Positions 1 through 8,985 of a DNA stretch of 64,000 bases are shown one piece after another. Source of the stretch: Celeribacter sp. PS-C1 (GTDB lineage: Bacteria > Pseudomonadota > Alphaproteobacteria > Rhodobacterales > Rhodobacteraceae); the NCBI RefSeq assembly GCF_019429625.1, contig NZ_JAHXRW010000004.1:124001-188000 (forward strand), read 5' to 3'. The position numbers were made by a program, and so were the translations under genes. The notes under the pieces were generated by a model. That model did no database searches, was not told the DNA's origin, and saw only the letters and a program-made list of their open reading frames with translations. The first letter of the stretch is position 1. Every line of letters starts with the position of its first letter.

Positions 1-104
1 GTCATACCACTTTTCGAAAGCACGGGCGTAACAACCTACAAAACAAAAGAAACTATCGCGTCACCCGCACCGGTTGGTGCGCATGAAAGTAAAGGACCAG
101 TCTG

Positions 105-491
105 ATGGCACTTAGAGATCAACTCCGTGTCATGGTCGTTGATGATATGTCCACGAGCCGTGGGCTCATCACGAACGCTTTGGATTCGTATGGCATCAGA
201 AATGTCGCCAGTGCAGCAGATGGACCGTCGGCACTTCAAAAACTGGCGGCCTATCCCGTGCACCTCGTGATCTCGGATTACAACATGCCGGGCATGGACG
301 GTCTGCAGCTTTTGCACGCTCTGCGTTCCAATGGCGCCACACGTGGTATCGGGTTTCTGTTGATCACCGGACGAGCGGACCGCGAAATTATCGATATGGG
401 CAAACGCCTGGGCATGAACAACTTTCTTAAAAAGCCCTTTGACCCAGCTGGGCTGCGCGGGGCAATCGAAGCAATTGTGGGCAAACTCTAA
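105..491 (+). CDS. CheY-like single-domain response regulator
   Basis: A 128-residue stand-alone receiver domain that would be phosphorylated by a histidine kinase and act by protein contact, because no output domain follows. The acidic pair Asp13-Asp14, phosphoacceptor Asp58 (SDYNMPG), Thr88 (LITGR) and Lys110 (KKPF) are all in the expected places, so the domain should be active. An AAAGGA ribosome site at about 91-96 supports this ATG. The stop shares one base with the start of the next gene, so the two are co-translated. The partner kinase is not visible. CheY-like chemotaxis or flagellar control is likely, but single receivers also serve phosphorelays. Confidence 0.88.
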   Translation: MALRDQLRVMVVDDMSTSRGLITNALDSYGIRNVASAADGPSALQKLAAYPVHLVISDYNMPGMDGLQLLHALRSNGATRGIGFLLITGRADREIIDMGKRLGMNNFLKKPFDPAGLRGAIEAIVGKL

Positions 492-892
492 TGAAAGCCT
501 TCGCTGAACACTCCCCGCAAGAAAGCGGCACAAATGCGCCTGCTGTCATTTCTCTTGGGACTCTCAACAAACGTATCCAAGATGAAATGGTGGCACTTGT
601 TATTCTCGCGGCTGAGGTTCAGATCGCTTTGGGACCGACTTTGGCAGAGGCGAAGTCGCTCTCTCCGGCGGTTCAGCGCAGTCTGCAAGCGATTGACCGG
701 CTACATCAAACGATCGACGATCTGCAACGTGTGATGGGACATCTGGCGAAGCAATCCGAAGCCGCCACGGTCCAAATCGCCCCCTTGAGCGAAGTCATTC
801 GCCTTCGACATCTGGCGCACAAACTGTTCGACAATATCGATGCGCCTTTCGCTTTGTCCGAGGACGACTCTGGCGAGATTGCTTGGTTCTGA
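491..892 (+). CDS. Small protein of unknown function, co-translated with the receiver
   Basis: A 133-residue soluble protein that I do not recognise. It has no signal peptide, membrane segment or cysteine. The middle (about residues 25-105) is rich in Leu, Ala, Gln and Glu in heptad-like spacing and is probably all helical, possibly a small bundle or coiled coil. The ATG overlaps the last base of the upstream receiver gene (TAATG), so it is translationally coupled and most likely a partner of that receiver. It could be an Hpt-like or chemotaxis accessory protein, but I see no clear Hpt histidine motif. Confidence 0.7.
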   Translation: MKAFAEHSPQESGTNAPAVISLGTLNKRIQDEMVALVILAAEVQIALGPTLAEAKSLSPAVQRSLQAIDRLHQTIDDLQRVMGHLAKQSEAATVQIAPLSEVIRLRHLAHKLFDNIDAPFALSEDDSGEIAWF

Positions 893-1365
893 ACCGTTCC
901 CCCCGCACGACCCCATCAGTATGAAAGATGAGACACACATGTTCATTCGTTGGTCCGGTCTGGAGGTCAAGAACGTGAGCGATCTTTCGAAATTTTCATA
1001 CCAGATTTGACGAAGAAATTGAGATCCAGAACGCGGAAGGCTTCTTGCGCGCCCCTATCCCAAGTCGCCTTCGTCGCTCTGTCTCTGCTGCCTTCCCCGC
1101 TCCGAGCCCAATCCGTCACGACCGGATCTTTGCAGGTGCAGAACAAGGCCGCGAGCGAGATCTCCTCGCCCAAACCCATTCCAAAATTCATATATTAATC
1201 CATATAAAACATACCCTTATCAACGACCCCTCACACACTTTCATGTGAATTCTCGTAAACTCGGCGTGAAAATTCAGGGAAAAACCCCGAGAATGCTGCG
1301 CTGCGTCAATGCGTCGCGCTTGAGACTCGGGGCCAAGAGGCGTAGCCCCCAAGCCGCACAAACTC
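893..1365. other. Intergenic stretch upstream of cyoA, no gene recognised
   Basis: A 473-base gap. Short open frames exist on both strands, but none has a convincing ribosome site together with protein-like composition. Bases about 1185-1220 are markedly AT-rich (TATATTAATCCATATAAAAC) and may hold the cyo promoter. I could not assign a -35/-10 pair or an operator with confidence. Confidence 0.5.
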
Positions 1366-2511
1366 ATGGTCGGCGTGCCGGTGACCAACGCAAAGAGTCG
1401 CCGGATCTGCCGGACAAAAACAAAGGCACGCACATTGCTTAGACTCAGGACCCTCCTGCTGGCCCTCGCCGGCGCTATTGCGCTGTCCGGGTGTCAGTAC
1501 CATGTACTTTCGCCTCAGGGTTGGGTTGGCGATCAACAGCGCAATCTGTTGATCATCTCGACCCTGCTCATGCTCATCGTCATCATCCCCGTGCTGGTCA
1601 TGTCGGTATATTTCCCGCTGAAATACCGTGCTGACCGCGAGGATACCTCCGATTACGATCCGACCTTCGAACATTCCAACAAGATCGAAGTCGCGATCTG
1701 GGGTGTGCCGATCCTGATCATCGTCGCGCTCGGCTGGTTCACCTATGTGTACACGCACCGTCTCGACCCCTATCGCCCGCTTGATCACCTCGAGGCAGGC
1801 GATCCGATCGAGGTGCAGGCCGTATCGCTCGACTGGAAATGGCTGTTCATCTACCCGGAATTCGGTGTGGCCTCCGTCAACGAGTTGGCGATCCCTGCAG
1901 GCCGTCCGGTGAATTTCTCGCTGACGTCGTCCACCGTGATGAACACGCTGTCGATCCCGGCGCTTGGCGGCATGGTCTATTCCATGACCGGCATGGAGAC
2001 GAAACTGCACCTGATCGCGGATGAGACCGGCACCTTCCCGGGCCGTTCCGCGCATTATTCAGGTCCGGGGTTCTCGCACATGACCTTCGACACGCTGTCG
2101 ATGACGGACGAGGATTTCAACGCTTGGGTTGCAGAAATCAAAGCCGACGGCCCCACGCTGGACCGCGCAAGCTACCTCGAACTTGAGAAGCCGACCATCG
2201 ACGAGCCCGTGCACAGCTACGCCTCTGTCGAAGAAGGCCTGTTCCGCCGGATCGTCGAAATGTGCGTCGAAGACGGCAAGGTCTGCATGGGCCACATGAT
2301 GATGCAGGACGAAATGGGCGGCGGTGGCCTTGAGGGCATTCCGCACGCGGAGGCCTATAGCTACGACCGCGCCCGCACCATCGACGGCTTCGGCAATCTC
2401 ATTGATTTGCCCGAAGTTGAAGTGAAGGCCTTCCACGAAGCCTTCTGGAATGACCCCGACGCAATCTGTCGCCCGGATTTCGTTTTCGCGGAGAAGAAAA
2501 GCAATGGCTAA
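1366..2511 (+). CDS. cyoA: Cytochrome bo3 ubiquinol oxidase subunit II
   Basis: Subunit II of the proton-pumping bo3 quinol oxidase, anchored in the inner membrane with a periplasmic cupredoxin-fold domain. A lipoprotein signal ends in a lipobox (ALSGC, Cys43 with this start), and two transmembrane helices follow (about residues 55-80 and 95-120). The periplasmic domain lacks the Cys-x3-Cys CuA site, as expected for a quinol rather than cytochrome c oxidase. The start is uncertain: the ATG at 1366 gives an unusually long basic n-region, and GTG at 1381 or TTG at 1435 would give a more ordinary lipoprotein signal. It heads the cyoABCD operon and overlaps cyoB by 8 bases. Confidence 0.95.
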   Translation: MVGVPVTNAKSRRICRTKTKARTLLRLRTLLLALAGAIALSGCQYHVLSPQGWVGDQQRNLLIISTLLMLIVIIPVLVMSVYFPLKYRADREDTSDYDPTFEHSNKIEVAIWGVPILIIVALGWFTYVYTHRLDPYRPLDHLEAGDPIEVQAVSLDWKWLFIYPEFGVASVNELAIPAGRPVNFSLTSSTVMNTLSIPALGGMVYSMTGMETKLHLIADETGTFPGRSAHYSGPGFSHMTFDTLSMTDEDFNAWVAEIKADGPTLDRASYLELEKPTIDEPVHSYASVEEGLFRRIVEMCVEDGKVCMGHMMMQDEMGGGGLEGIPHAEAYSYDRARTIDGFGNLIDLPEVEVKAFHEAFWNDPDAICRPDFVFAEKKSNG

Positions 2512-4495
2512 CGCACAACCGGCGGAAACATTCTCGCCTATCTTCGGACGTCTGACGTTCGAGTGGATTCCGATCCACGAACCCATCCTCGTCGCGACTT
2601 TCGCGGGCGTCGCCCTGGGCGGCCTCGCGGTCCTCGCGCTGATGACCTACTTCAAACTCTGGGGCCCGTTGTGGCGCGACTGGATCGTCTCTGTCGACCA
2701 CAAGAAAATCGGCATCATGTATATGGTGCTGGGCTTTGTCATGATGATCCGCGGCTTTGCCGACGCGCTGATGATGCGCGCCCAACAGGCGATGGCCGCC
2801 GGCGGATCAGAGGGCTGGTTGCCCCCGCACCACTATGACCAGGTGTTCACCGCCCACGGCGTGATCATGATCTTCTTTGTGGCGATGCCTTTCGTCACCG
2901 GCATCATGAACTACGTCATGCCGATGCAGATCGGCGCGCGCGATGTGGCCTTCCCGTTCCTGAACAACTTCTCCTTCTGGATGACGGTGTCGGGCGCGCT
3001 TTTGGTCAACATCTCGCTCTTTATCGGTGAATTCGCACGCGTGGGTTGGTTGGCCTTCCCGCCCTTGTCGGGATCGAGTTATTCGACCGGGCCAGGGATG
3101 GATTACTACCTCTGGGCGCTGCAGATCGCGGGTGTCGGTACCACGCTGTCAGGGATCAACCTGATCGCCACGGTGCTCAAGATGCGCGCACCTGGCATGA
3201 AGCTCATGGACATGCCGATCTTCACCTGGACCGCGCTGATCACCAACGTGCTGATCGTCGCCGCTTTCCCGGTGCTGACCGCAACTCTGGCGCTTCTGAC
3301 GCTTGACCGCTACGCAGATTTCCATTTCTTCACCAATGACTTCGGTGGGAATGCGATGATGTACATCAACCTGATCTGGATCTGGGGTCACCCGGAGGTC
3401 TACATCCTGATCATCCCCTGTTTTGGTGTCTTCTCGGAAATCGTCTCGACCTTCTCGCGCAAGCCGATCTTTGGCTACAAGACGATGGTTTGGGCCACAG
3501 CCTGTATCATGGTTCTGTCGTTCGTCGTGTGGTTGCACCACTTCTTCACCATGGGTTCCGGCGCAAGCGTCAACACCTTCTTCGGCATCACAACGATGAT
3601 CATCGCCGTGCCGACGGGTGTGAAGATCTTCAACTGGCTCTTCACCATGTACAAAGGCAGCGTGCGTCTCGAAGTTCCGATGCTCTGGACCATTGGCTTC
3701 CTCGTCACCTTCACCATCGGTGGGATGACGGGCGTGCTTCTGGCCGTGCCGCCGGTCGACTTCCAGCTCCACAACACGCTCTTCCTGATCGCGCACTTCC
3801 ATAACGTGATCATTGGCGGCGTGGTCTTCGCGGTCTACGCGGCGGTGAGCTATTGGTGGCCGAAAGCCTTCGGCTTCCAGATGTCCGACAAATGGGGCAA
3901 GCGCAGCTTCTGGTTCTGGTTCATCGGATTCTATGTCGCCTTCATGCCGCTCTACGCACTGGGTCTCATGGGCGTCACACGCCGCATGAACTCCTATGTC
4001 GACGCCGGATGGCAGCCCTACTTCATCATCGCAGCCTGTGGCGCCGTGCTGATCCTCTTGGGCATCGCCTGTACTTTCATGAACTTCTACGTCTCGATCC
4101 GGGACCGGAAGAAGAACCTTGTGGGTGGCGATCCGTGGGATGCACGGACGCTCGAATGGGCCACTCAGTCCCCGCCCGCCCCTTACAACTTCCCCTTCGA
4201 TCTGGAAGTGAAAGGCCGCGAAGCGTTCTGGACCATGAAACAGCAAGGCTTCAAATGGCCGACTGAGAACTACAAGCCGATCCACATGCCGAAAGGCACG
4301 GCGACCGGTGTGGTGCTCTCTGCGATCGCGATGATCTTTGGTTTTGCCATGGTCTGGTACATCTGGTGGCTCGCCATCCTGAGCTTTGCCGCAATGGTCG
4401 GCATCGGGATCGCGCATACCTTCAACTACAAGCGCGACTACTACATCCCCGTCGATGAAGTCGCTGCAACCGAAGCAAAAGGAGCCGCCGTATGA
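2504..4495 (+). CDS. cyoB: Cytochrome bo3 ubiquinol oxidase subunit I
   Basis: The catalytic heme-copper subunit: it oxidises ubiquinol, reduces O2 to water and pumps protons. At 663 residues it matches the usual CyoB length. Key motifs are present: the low-spin heme His near residue 106 (FTAHG), the CuB His with its cross-linked Tyr (GHPEVY), the paired copper histidines (LHHFF) and the heme histidines in HFHNV. The ATG at 2504 is preferred over the upstream in-frame ATG at 2450 because GGAGAAG lies just before it and the region between is cyoA coding sequence. It is co-translated with cyoA and cyoC. Confidence 0.98.
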   Translation: MANAQPAETFSPIFGRLTFEWIPIHEPILVATFAGVALGGLAVLALMTYFKLWGPLWRDWIVSVDHKKIGIMYMVLGFVMMIRGFADALMMRAQQAMAAGGSEGWLPPHHYDQVFTAHGVIMIFFVAMPFVTGIMNYVMPMQIGARDVAFPFLNNFSFWMTVSGALLVNISLFIGEFARVGWLAFPPLSGSSYSTGPGMDYYLWALQIAGVGTTLSGINLIATVLKMRAPGMKLMDMPIFTWTALITNVLIVAAFPVLTATLALLTLDRYADFHFFTNDFGGNAMMYINLIWIWGHPEVYILIIPCFGVFSEIVSTFSRKPIFGYKTMVWATACIMVLSFVVWLHHFFTMGSGASVNTFFGITTMIIAVPTGVKIFNWLFTMYKGSVRLEVPMLWTIGFLVTFTIGGMTGVLLAVPPVDFQLHNTLFLIAHFHNVIIGGVVFAVYAAVSYWWPKAFGFQMSDKWGKRSFWFWFIGFYVAFMPLYALGLMGVTRRMNSYVDAGWQPYFIIAACGAVLILLGIACTFMNFYVSIRDRKKNLVGGDPWDARTLEWATQSPPAPYNFPFDLEVKGREAFWTMKQQGFKWPTENYKPIHMPKGTATGVVLSAIAMIFGFAMVWYIWWLAILSFAAMVGIGIAHTFNYKRDYYIPVDEVAATEAKGAAV

Positions 4496-5097
4496 GCCAC
4501 TCCCAAACCGCAAGCGTGCGCGTCGCCGACCACGAGGTGCACCACGCAAGCCCCACGCCCATCGGGTTCTGGATTTACCTGATGAGCGACTGCATCATCT
4601 TCGGTGCGCTTTTCGCGACCTATGCCGTCTTGGGCGGCGGGTTCGCGGGCGGGCCGGGGCCGAAGGATTTGTTCGAGCCTGGGTTCGTCGCCATCGAGAC
4701 GGCTTTGCTGCTGTTCTCCTCGATCACTTTCGGCCTCGCCATGCTGCAAGCCGACAAGGGCAAACGCGACGGCACGATGATGTGGCTGGTGATCACCGGC
4801 CTTCTGGGCGCGGGCTTTATCGCGATGGAACTTTATGAGTTCCGCCACCTGATCCACATCGGCGCAGGTCCGGATCGCTCGGCCTTCCTGTCGTCGTTCT
4901 TCGCACTCGTGGGCACCCACGGTCTGCACGTGACAGGCGGTATCATCTGGCTCGTGACGCTTCTGACGCAGATCAAGGCGCACGGGTTGACCACCGCGAA
5001 CATGCGTCGCCTCGGCACGCTGTCGATGTTCTGGCACTTCCTCGATCTGATCTGGATCGGCGTGTTTTCCTTTGTCTATCTCGTGAGGTTGATCTGA
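4492..5097 (+). CDS. cyoC: Cytochrome bo3 ubiquinol oxidase subunit III
   Basis: Membrane subunit III of the bo3 oxidase (201 residues). It has the five hydrophobic helices of the short quinol-oxidase form, starting at the [10 protein letters not shown] segment. It stabilises subunit I and carries no redox centre. The start overlaps the cyoB stop by four bases (ATGA), and its stop shares one base with cyoD, so the four subunits are one translational unit. Confidence 0.96.
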   Translation: MSHSQTASVRVADHEVHHASPTPIGFWIYLMSDCIIFGALFATYAVLGGGFAGGPGPKDLFEPGFVAIETALLLFSSITFGLAMLQADKGKRDGTMMWLVITGLLGAGFIAMELYEFRHLIHIGAGPDRSAFLSSFFALVGTHGLHVTGGIIWLVTLLTQIKAHGLTTANMRRLGTLSMFWHFLDLIWIGVFSFVYLVRLI

Positions 5098-5498
5098 TGT
5101 CTGCTGATACACATACGCACCACGACGATCACGCCAGCCACGGCCACGGCACCATGGGTCAACTGATGATCGGTTTCGCGCTGGCCGCGATCCTGACCAT
5201 CATCCCCTTCTACCTCGTCATGGCCGAGGTAGAGATGAGCCGCACCGCTCTGGTCGGCATCATCATGGGTCTCGGCGCCGTTCAGATCATCGTGCATCTG
5301 GTGTTCTTCTTGCACCTGAGCACGAAATCCGAAGAGGGCAGCACTTTCATGTCGACCATGTTGGCGGTGATCATTCTCGTCATCGTTCTGGCGGGCTCTC
5401 TGTGGGTCATGCACAATATGAACGAGAACATGATGCCCGAGCATGAAATGGATCAGATGATCGAAGAGATGCAGAGCCTTCAGTCCCAACAGGGCTGA
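5097..5498 (+). CDS. cyoD: Cytochrome bo3 ubiquinol oxidase subunit IV
   Basis: Small subunit IV (133 residues) with a His-rich cytoplasmic N-terminus (HTHHDDHASHGHG) followed by three transmembrane helices, the standard CyoD plan. It assists CuB loading and assembly. It is the last structural subunit here. cyoE (heme O synthase), which follows cyoD in enterobacteria, is absent from this position and a SURF1 gene stands instead. Confidence 0.95.
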   Translation: MSADTHTHHDDHASHGHGTMGQLMIGFALAAILTIIPFYLVMAEVEMSRTALVGIIMGLGAVQIIVHLVFFLHLSTKSEEGSTFMSTMLAVIILVIVLAGSLWVMHNMNENMMPEHEMDQMIEEMQSLQSQQG

Positions 5499-5524
5499 TC
5501 TCTCCTCTCAGCGCACACCAAACG

Positions 5525-5548
5525 CCGGGGCCCACGTGGCCCCGGTTT
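5525..5548 (+). terminator. Hairpin between cyoD and the SURF1 gene
   Basis: An 8-bp GC stem (CCGGGGCC / GGCCCCGG) with a CACGT loop is followed by only three T residues. It is probably a weak terminator or mRNA-stabilising stem that lowers SURF1 expression relative to the oxidase subunits. Confidence 0.5.
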
Positions 5549-5566
5549 GCCATCAAGGAACCCGAT

Positions 5567-6292
5567 ATGCGCCCTGCCCGTTTTTTCTCTGTCAAACTGA
5601 TCGTCGCCACCCTGATCGCCGCCATCGGCCTCGTCGGCTTCACAAGCCTCGGCATCTGGCAGGTCAAACGCCTGTCGTGGAAACTCGACCTGATCGAGCG
5701 GGTCGACACGCGCTTGGCCGCCGATCCCGTCTCGGCCCCCGGCCCCTCCGAGTGGCCCGCGATCACGGCGGAGAAAGACGAATATGCCCGCGTCACCTTG
5801 ACCGGCAGTTTTCTCAATGACGACGAAGTTCTGATCTACACGCCCTCAGATTTCGGCCCCGGCTATTGGGTGCTGACCCCGCTCGAGCGCCCGGATGGTA
5901 CCATTGTCATGGTCAACCGCGGCGTCGTCCCGCAAGAGCGCGGCCTCTCGGGGGACTTCACCCGCATCATCGGCGAGACAACTCTCACCGGCCTCTTGCG
6001 CCTCTCGGAAGACAAAGGCTGGCTGTTCTCGCGCGACAACGACCCCGAAGGCGGTAACTGGTATCGCCGCGATATCGCCTCGATCACCGAGGCCAAGGGC
6101 TATGCGCAAGCCGCGCCGTATTTCGTAGACCAAGACTTGACCGACCCACGCGGCTGGCCGCGTGGCGGCAAAACCGTGGTGAGTTTCCGCAACTCCCATC
6201 TGAGCTACGCGCTGACATGGTTCGCGTTGGCCGCGGTCATGGTGATTGGCTACGTCCTCGTGCTGCGGCTTCACTTTCGCCGCAACGACTGA
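5567..6292 (+). CDS. SURF1-family oxidase assembly protein
   Basis: A 241-residue SURF1/Shy1-type protein: one transmembrane helix near the N-terminus (about residues 9-31), a periplasmic domain, and a second helix near the C-terminus (about 212-234). The family helps insert heme a or o into heme-copper oxidases. Family motifs visible include GIWQVKR after the first helix and VNRGVVP in the middle. It lies 68 bases after cyoD on the same strand, as is usual for alphaproteobacterial cyo operons, and is therefore most likely a dedicated bo3 assembly factor. Confidence 0.9.
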   Translation: MRPARFFSVKLIVATLIAAIGLVGFTSLGIWQVKRLSWKLDLIERVDTRLAADPVSAPGPSEWPAITAEKDEYARVTLTGSFLNDDEVLIYTPSDFGPGYWVLTPLERPDGTIVMVNRGVVPQERGLSGDFTRIIGETTLTGLLRLSEDKGWLFSRDNDPEGGNWYRRDIASITEAKGYAQAAPYFVDQDLTDPRGWPRGGKTVVSFRNSHLSYALTWFALAAVMVIGYVLVLRLHFRRND

Positions 6293-6310
6293 CGCGACCA
6301 TCACACAAAC

Positions 6311-6335
6311 GAACCGGCACGAAGCCGGTTCTTTT
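6311..6335 (+). terminator. Rho-independent terminator of the cyo operon
   Basis: The stem GAACCGGC / GCCGGTTC with an ACGAA loop is followed by TTTT. It lies 19 bases after the SURF1 stop, at the boundary with the convergent hpaR gene. Confidence 0.85.
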
Positions 6336-6398
6336 ATCCATCAAAAATATTTATAAACAATATTTTGCGACCACAAACTCAGGCAACCAAATGCCCGG

Positions 6399-6881
6399 TC
6401 AGGGCTCGAGTGCCTGAAGCAAATGCTCAATCTGGTCGAGCAGTTTCTCGATATTCTGGGCGCCGATCTTGTCTTCGATTTCCGCATAAATCTGCGCGCT
6501 TTGCGGCGCCAGCTCACGAATGAAACTGCGGCCCTCCTCCGTCAGCCCCACCAACATGCGCCGCCCGTCCGCCTCATCGCGATGCGCCTGAAGAAAGCCG
6601 CGCGCCTCCAGCGTGCGCATGATCCGAGTCAGTGAGGGTGCGAGGATACAGGCCTTGTTCGCCAGAAAACTCGCGTCCGTCTCCCCGGCCTCTTCGAGCA
6701 CGCGCATCACGCGCCACTGCTGTTCGGTGACCTCATTGGCGGCCAGCATGGGGCGGAACCGCTCCATCACAACTTCGCGTGCGCGCAACAGTGCTATGGG
6801 AAGCGTTCGGTGCGTGCGCGCCAAGCCAAAACCATCTTTATGCGTATCGGGTTGCGTCTCTGGATGTTTTTGGGGCGCCAT
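6399..6881 (-). CDS. hpaR: MarR-family repressor of homoprotocatechuate catabolism
   Basis: A 160-residue winged-helix MarR protein resembling HpaR/HpcR, the repressor of the homoprotocatechuate operon that is released by pathway aromatics. The wHTH core runs from about residue 40 to 115, with the recognition helix around CILAPSLTRIMRTLE and the wing around DEADGRRMLVGLTEEG. The ATG at 6881 is chosen because GGAGAA stands about ten bases before it; upstream in-frame starts (ATG 6914, TTG 6938) lack a site. It is divergent from hpaF. The TTAACATGTTAA palindrome between them is the obvious candidate operator and would allow autoregulation. Confidence 0.9.
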   Translation of the reverse strand: MAPQKHPETQPDTHKDGFGLARTHRTLPIALLRAREVVMERFRPMLAANEVTEQQWRVMRVLEEAGETDASFLANKACILAPSLTRIMRTLEARGFLQAHRDEADGRRMLVGLTEEGRSFIRELAPQSAQIYAEIEDKIGAQNIEKLLDQIEHLLQALEP

Positions 6882-6931
6882 CAGGTCTTGTTCTCCTTTT
6901 TTGTCATTTTCCATCGAAGATTGTGGGCGGG

Positions 6932-6962
6932 TTGACAAGCAGAATTACATTTAACATGTTAA
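6932..6962 (+). promoter_or_regulatory. hpaF promoter with TTAACATGTTAA operator (site A)
   Basis: A perfect 12-bp palindrome, TTAACATGTTAA, at 6951-6962. A TTGACA -35 element lies at 6932-6937, and the palindrome overlaps the position expected for the -10 box (17-base spacing, CATGTT). Binding would block RNA polymerase directly. The same core appears upstream of dctP and of the second dioxygenase gene. Assignment to HpaR is inferred from gene order. Confidence 0.75.
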
Positions 6963-6986
6963 GCAACAAGTAAGGGAGAGAGAATC

Positions 6987-7376
6987 GTGCCGCATTTAGC
7001 GATTGAATATTCGGCGGGCCTGGAGGCGCGTGCTGATATTAAAGGCGTTTGTGAAAAAGCCTATGAGGCCATGCTCACCGCCGGAATTTTTCCGAAAGCC
7101 GGGATTCGTGTCCGCGCGCACAAGGCCGATGTGGCCATCGTGGGCGATGCTTTGCCGGAAAACGACTTTGCCGCAATGACCCTGTCGGTGGGCGCCGGTC
7201 GCTCGACCGAAGCGCTCAAAGAAGCTGGCGACATGATCTTTGCCGCCGTGCAGGAGGCGCTGAAAGGCCCGCTCTCCACCCCTCATTTCGCCCTCTCGCT
7301 CGAAATCCGGGAAATCAACCCGGAACTGAGCTGGAAAGACACCCCCATTCACGCCCGCCTATCGGGCAAAAGCTGA
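6987..7376 (+). CDS. hpaF: 5-carboxymethyl-2-hydroxymuconate delta-isomerase
   Basis: Isomerises 5-carboxymethyl-2-hydroxymuconate after the ring has been opened and the semialdehyde oxidised. It is 129 residues, close to E. coli HpaF. Like other tautomerase-fold enzymes it has a proline directly after the start Met (MPHLAIEYS), which becomes the catalytic N-terminal Pro1. The start is GTG with an AGGGAGAG ribosome site. It is the first gene of the hpa operon, 10 bases from hpaE, and lies downstream of operator site A. Confidence 0.93.
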   Translation: MPHLAIEYSAGLEARADIKGVCEKAYEAMLTAGIFPKAGIRVRAHKADVAIVGDALPENDFAAMTLSVGAGRSTEALKEAGDMIFAAVQEALKGPLSTPHFALSLEIREINPELSWKDTPIHARLSGKS

Positions 7377-7386
7377 AGGAAAGACG

Positions 7387-8898
7387 ATGAGCGCTCTCGA
7401 AGAGAACCTATCCAAAGCCAAGGCCTATATGGCTAAATTCGCCGAAACCGGCGTCATGAACCACATCGGCGGCGAAAGCGTGCCCGCCAAATCCGGCAAG
7501 GTCTTCGAGACCACCTCGCCGGTCGATGGCAAAGTGCTTGCTTCTGTTGCCAAGGGTGACGAAAGCGACATCGACGCCGCCGTCGCCGCCGCAAAAGAAG
7601 CCTTCAAAACCTGGTCCAAAATGCCGGGCAAAGAGCGCAAGGCCATTCTCATCAAAGTTGCCGAAGGTATCGAGGCCCGCGCCGAAGAGATCGCCTTCAC
7701 CGAGTGCATGGACACCGGCCAGGCGCTGCGCTTTATGTCCAAAGCCGCGATCCGTGGTGCCGCCAACTTCCGCTTCTTCGCGGATCAGGCCCCGACCGCA
7801 GAAGACGGTCTGGCACTGCGCAACCCGAACCAGATGAACGTGACCTCGCGTCGCCCGATCGGCCCGATCGGCGTGATCACCCCGTGGAACACGCCCTTCA
7901 TGCTGTCGACCTGGAAAATCGCGCCCGCTCTGGCCGCCGGTTGTACCGTTGTGCACAAGCCCGCCGAATTCTCGCCGATGACCGCAAAACTTCTGGTTGA
8001 AATCGCCGAAGAAGCCGGTCTGCCGAAAGGTGTTCTGAACCTCGTCAACGGATTCGGCGAAGACGCCGGCAAAGCCCTGACCGAGCACAAAGACATCAAA
8101 GCGATTGCCTTTGTGGGCGAAAGCCGCACCGGCTCGCTGATCATGAAACAGGGCGCAGACACTCTGAAGCGCTTCCACCTTGAGCTGGGCGGTAAAAACC
8201 CGGTCATCGTCTTCGACGACGCTGACATGGAACGCGCGGTCGATGCCGCCGCCTTCATGATCTACTCGCTGAACGGTGAGCGCTGCACCTCGTCCTCGCG
8301 CGTGCTCGTGCAGGAGAACATCTACGAAGAGTTCACCAACAAACTCGCCGATGTCGCCAGCCGCATCAAGGTCGGTCACCCGCTCGACCCGGAAACCGTG
8401 GTCGGCCCGCTGATCCACCCGGAACACGAGACCAAGGTTCTGTCCTACTTCGACAAAGCCAAAGCCTCCGGTGCGACCATCGCTGCTGGTGGTGAAAAAG
8501 TCGGCGAAGAAGGCTGCTTCGTGCGCCCGACGCTCTTCACCAACGCCTCCAACGACATGGACATCGCCCAAGAAGAGATCTTTGGCCCGGTTCTGACCGC
8601 CATCCCGTTCAAGGATGACGAAGAGGCGCTGAAACTCGCCAATGACGTGCAATACGGTCTGGCCGCCTACCTGTGGACCAACGACCTGAACCGCGCCATG
8701 TACATGACCGACAACCTCGAAGCCGGCATGATGTGGGTGAACTCGGAAAACGTCCGTCACCTGCCCTCGCCGTTCGGCGGCGTCAAAGCCTCCGGCATCG
8801 GCCGTGACGGTGGCGACTGGTCGTTCGACTTCTACATGGAGACCGTCAACGTCTCCTTCCCGCGTCAATACCACAAGGTGCCGAAACTCGGCGGCTGA
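7387..8898 (+). CDS. hpaE: 5-carboxymethyl-2-hydroxymuconate semialdehyde dehydrogenase
   Basis: An NAD-dependent aldehyde dehydrogenase of 503 residues that oxidises the ring-cleavage product CHMS to the muconate. Visible are the cofactor-binding ITPWNTPF stretch, the general base Glu in LELGGK and the catalytic Cys in GERCTSS. The NGERCTS form of the cysteine motif and the direct linkage to hpaF and the dioxygenase favour HpaE over other aldehyde dehydrogenases. A GC-rich imperfect hairpin (about 8918-8945) lies between this gene and the dioxygenase gene and may tune mRNA stability. Confidence 0.93.
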   Translation: MSALEENLSKAKAYMAKFAETGVMNHIGGESVPAKSGKVFETTSPVDGKVLASVAKGDESDIDAAVAAAKEAFKTWSKMPGKERKAILIKVAEGIEARAEEIAFTECMDTGQALRFMSKAAIRGAANFRFFADQAPTAEDGLALRNPNQMNVTSRRPIGPIGVITPWNTPFMLSTWKIAPALAAGCTVVHKPAEFSPMTAKLLVEIAEEAGLPKGVLNLVNGFGEDAGKALTEHKDIKAIAFVGESRTGSLIMKQGADTLKRFHLELGGKNPVIVFDDADMERAVDAAAFMIYSLNGERCTSSSRVLVQENIYEEFTNKLADVASRIKVGHPLDPETVVGPLIHPEHETKVLSYFDKAKASGATIAAGGEKVGEEGCFVRPTLFTNASNDMDIAQEEIFGPVLTAIPFKDDEEALKLANDVQYGLAAYLWTNDLNRAMYMTDNLEAGMMWVNSENVRHLPSPFGGVKASGIGRDGGDWSFDFYMETVNVSFPRQYHKVPKLGG

Positions 8899-8985
8899 CG
8901 CGTCCGAAACCAAACATGGGGAGGTGGCTTAGCGCTGCCTCCCCCACCAAAACGACAATCGCACAAAAAGAAGAGAGTGAGAGAC

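Noticed and set aside
950-1248. Short open frames (about 65-85 codons) in the gap before cyoA
   Set aside because: They overlap one another on both strands, lack convincing ribosome sites and show no recognisable protein pattern; treated as non-coding.
3149-4549. Long minus-strand frame (466 codons) opposite cyoB
   Set aside because: It is a shadow of the cyoB codon pattern: very rich in His, Asp, Arg and Glu, with no start signal. The plus-strand frame has all heme-copper oxidase motifs.
7408-8913. Minus-strand frame of about 500 codons opposite hpaE
   Set aside because: The same GC-rich shadow effect; hpaE on the plus strand carries the catalytic Cys and Glu motifs.
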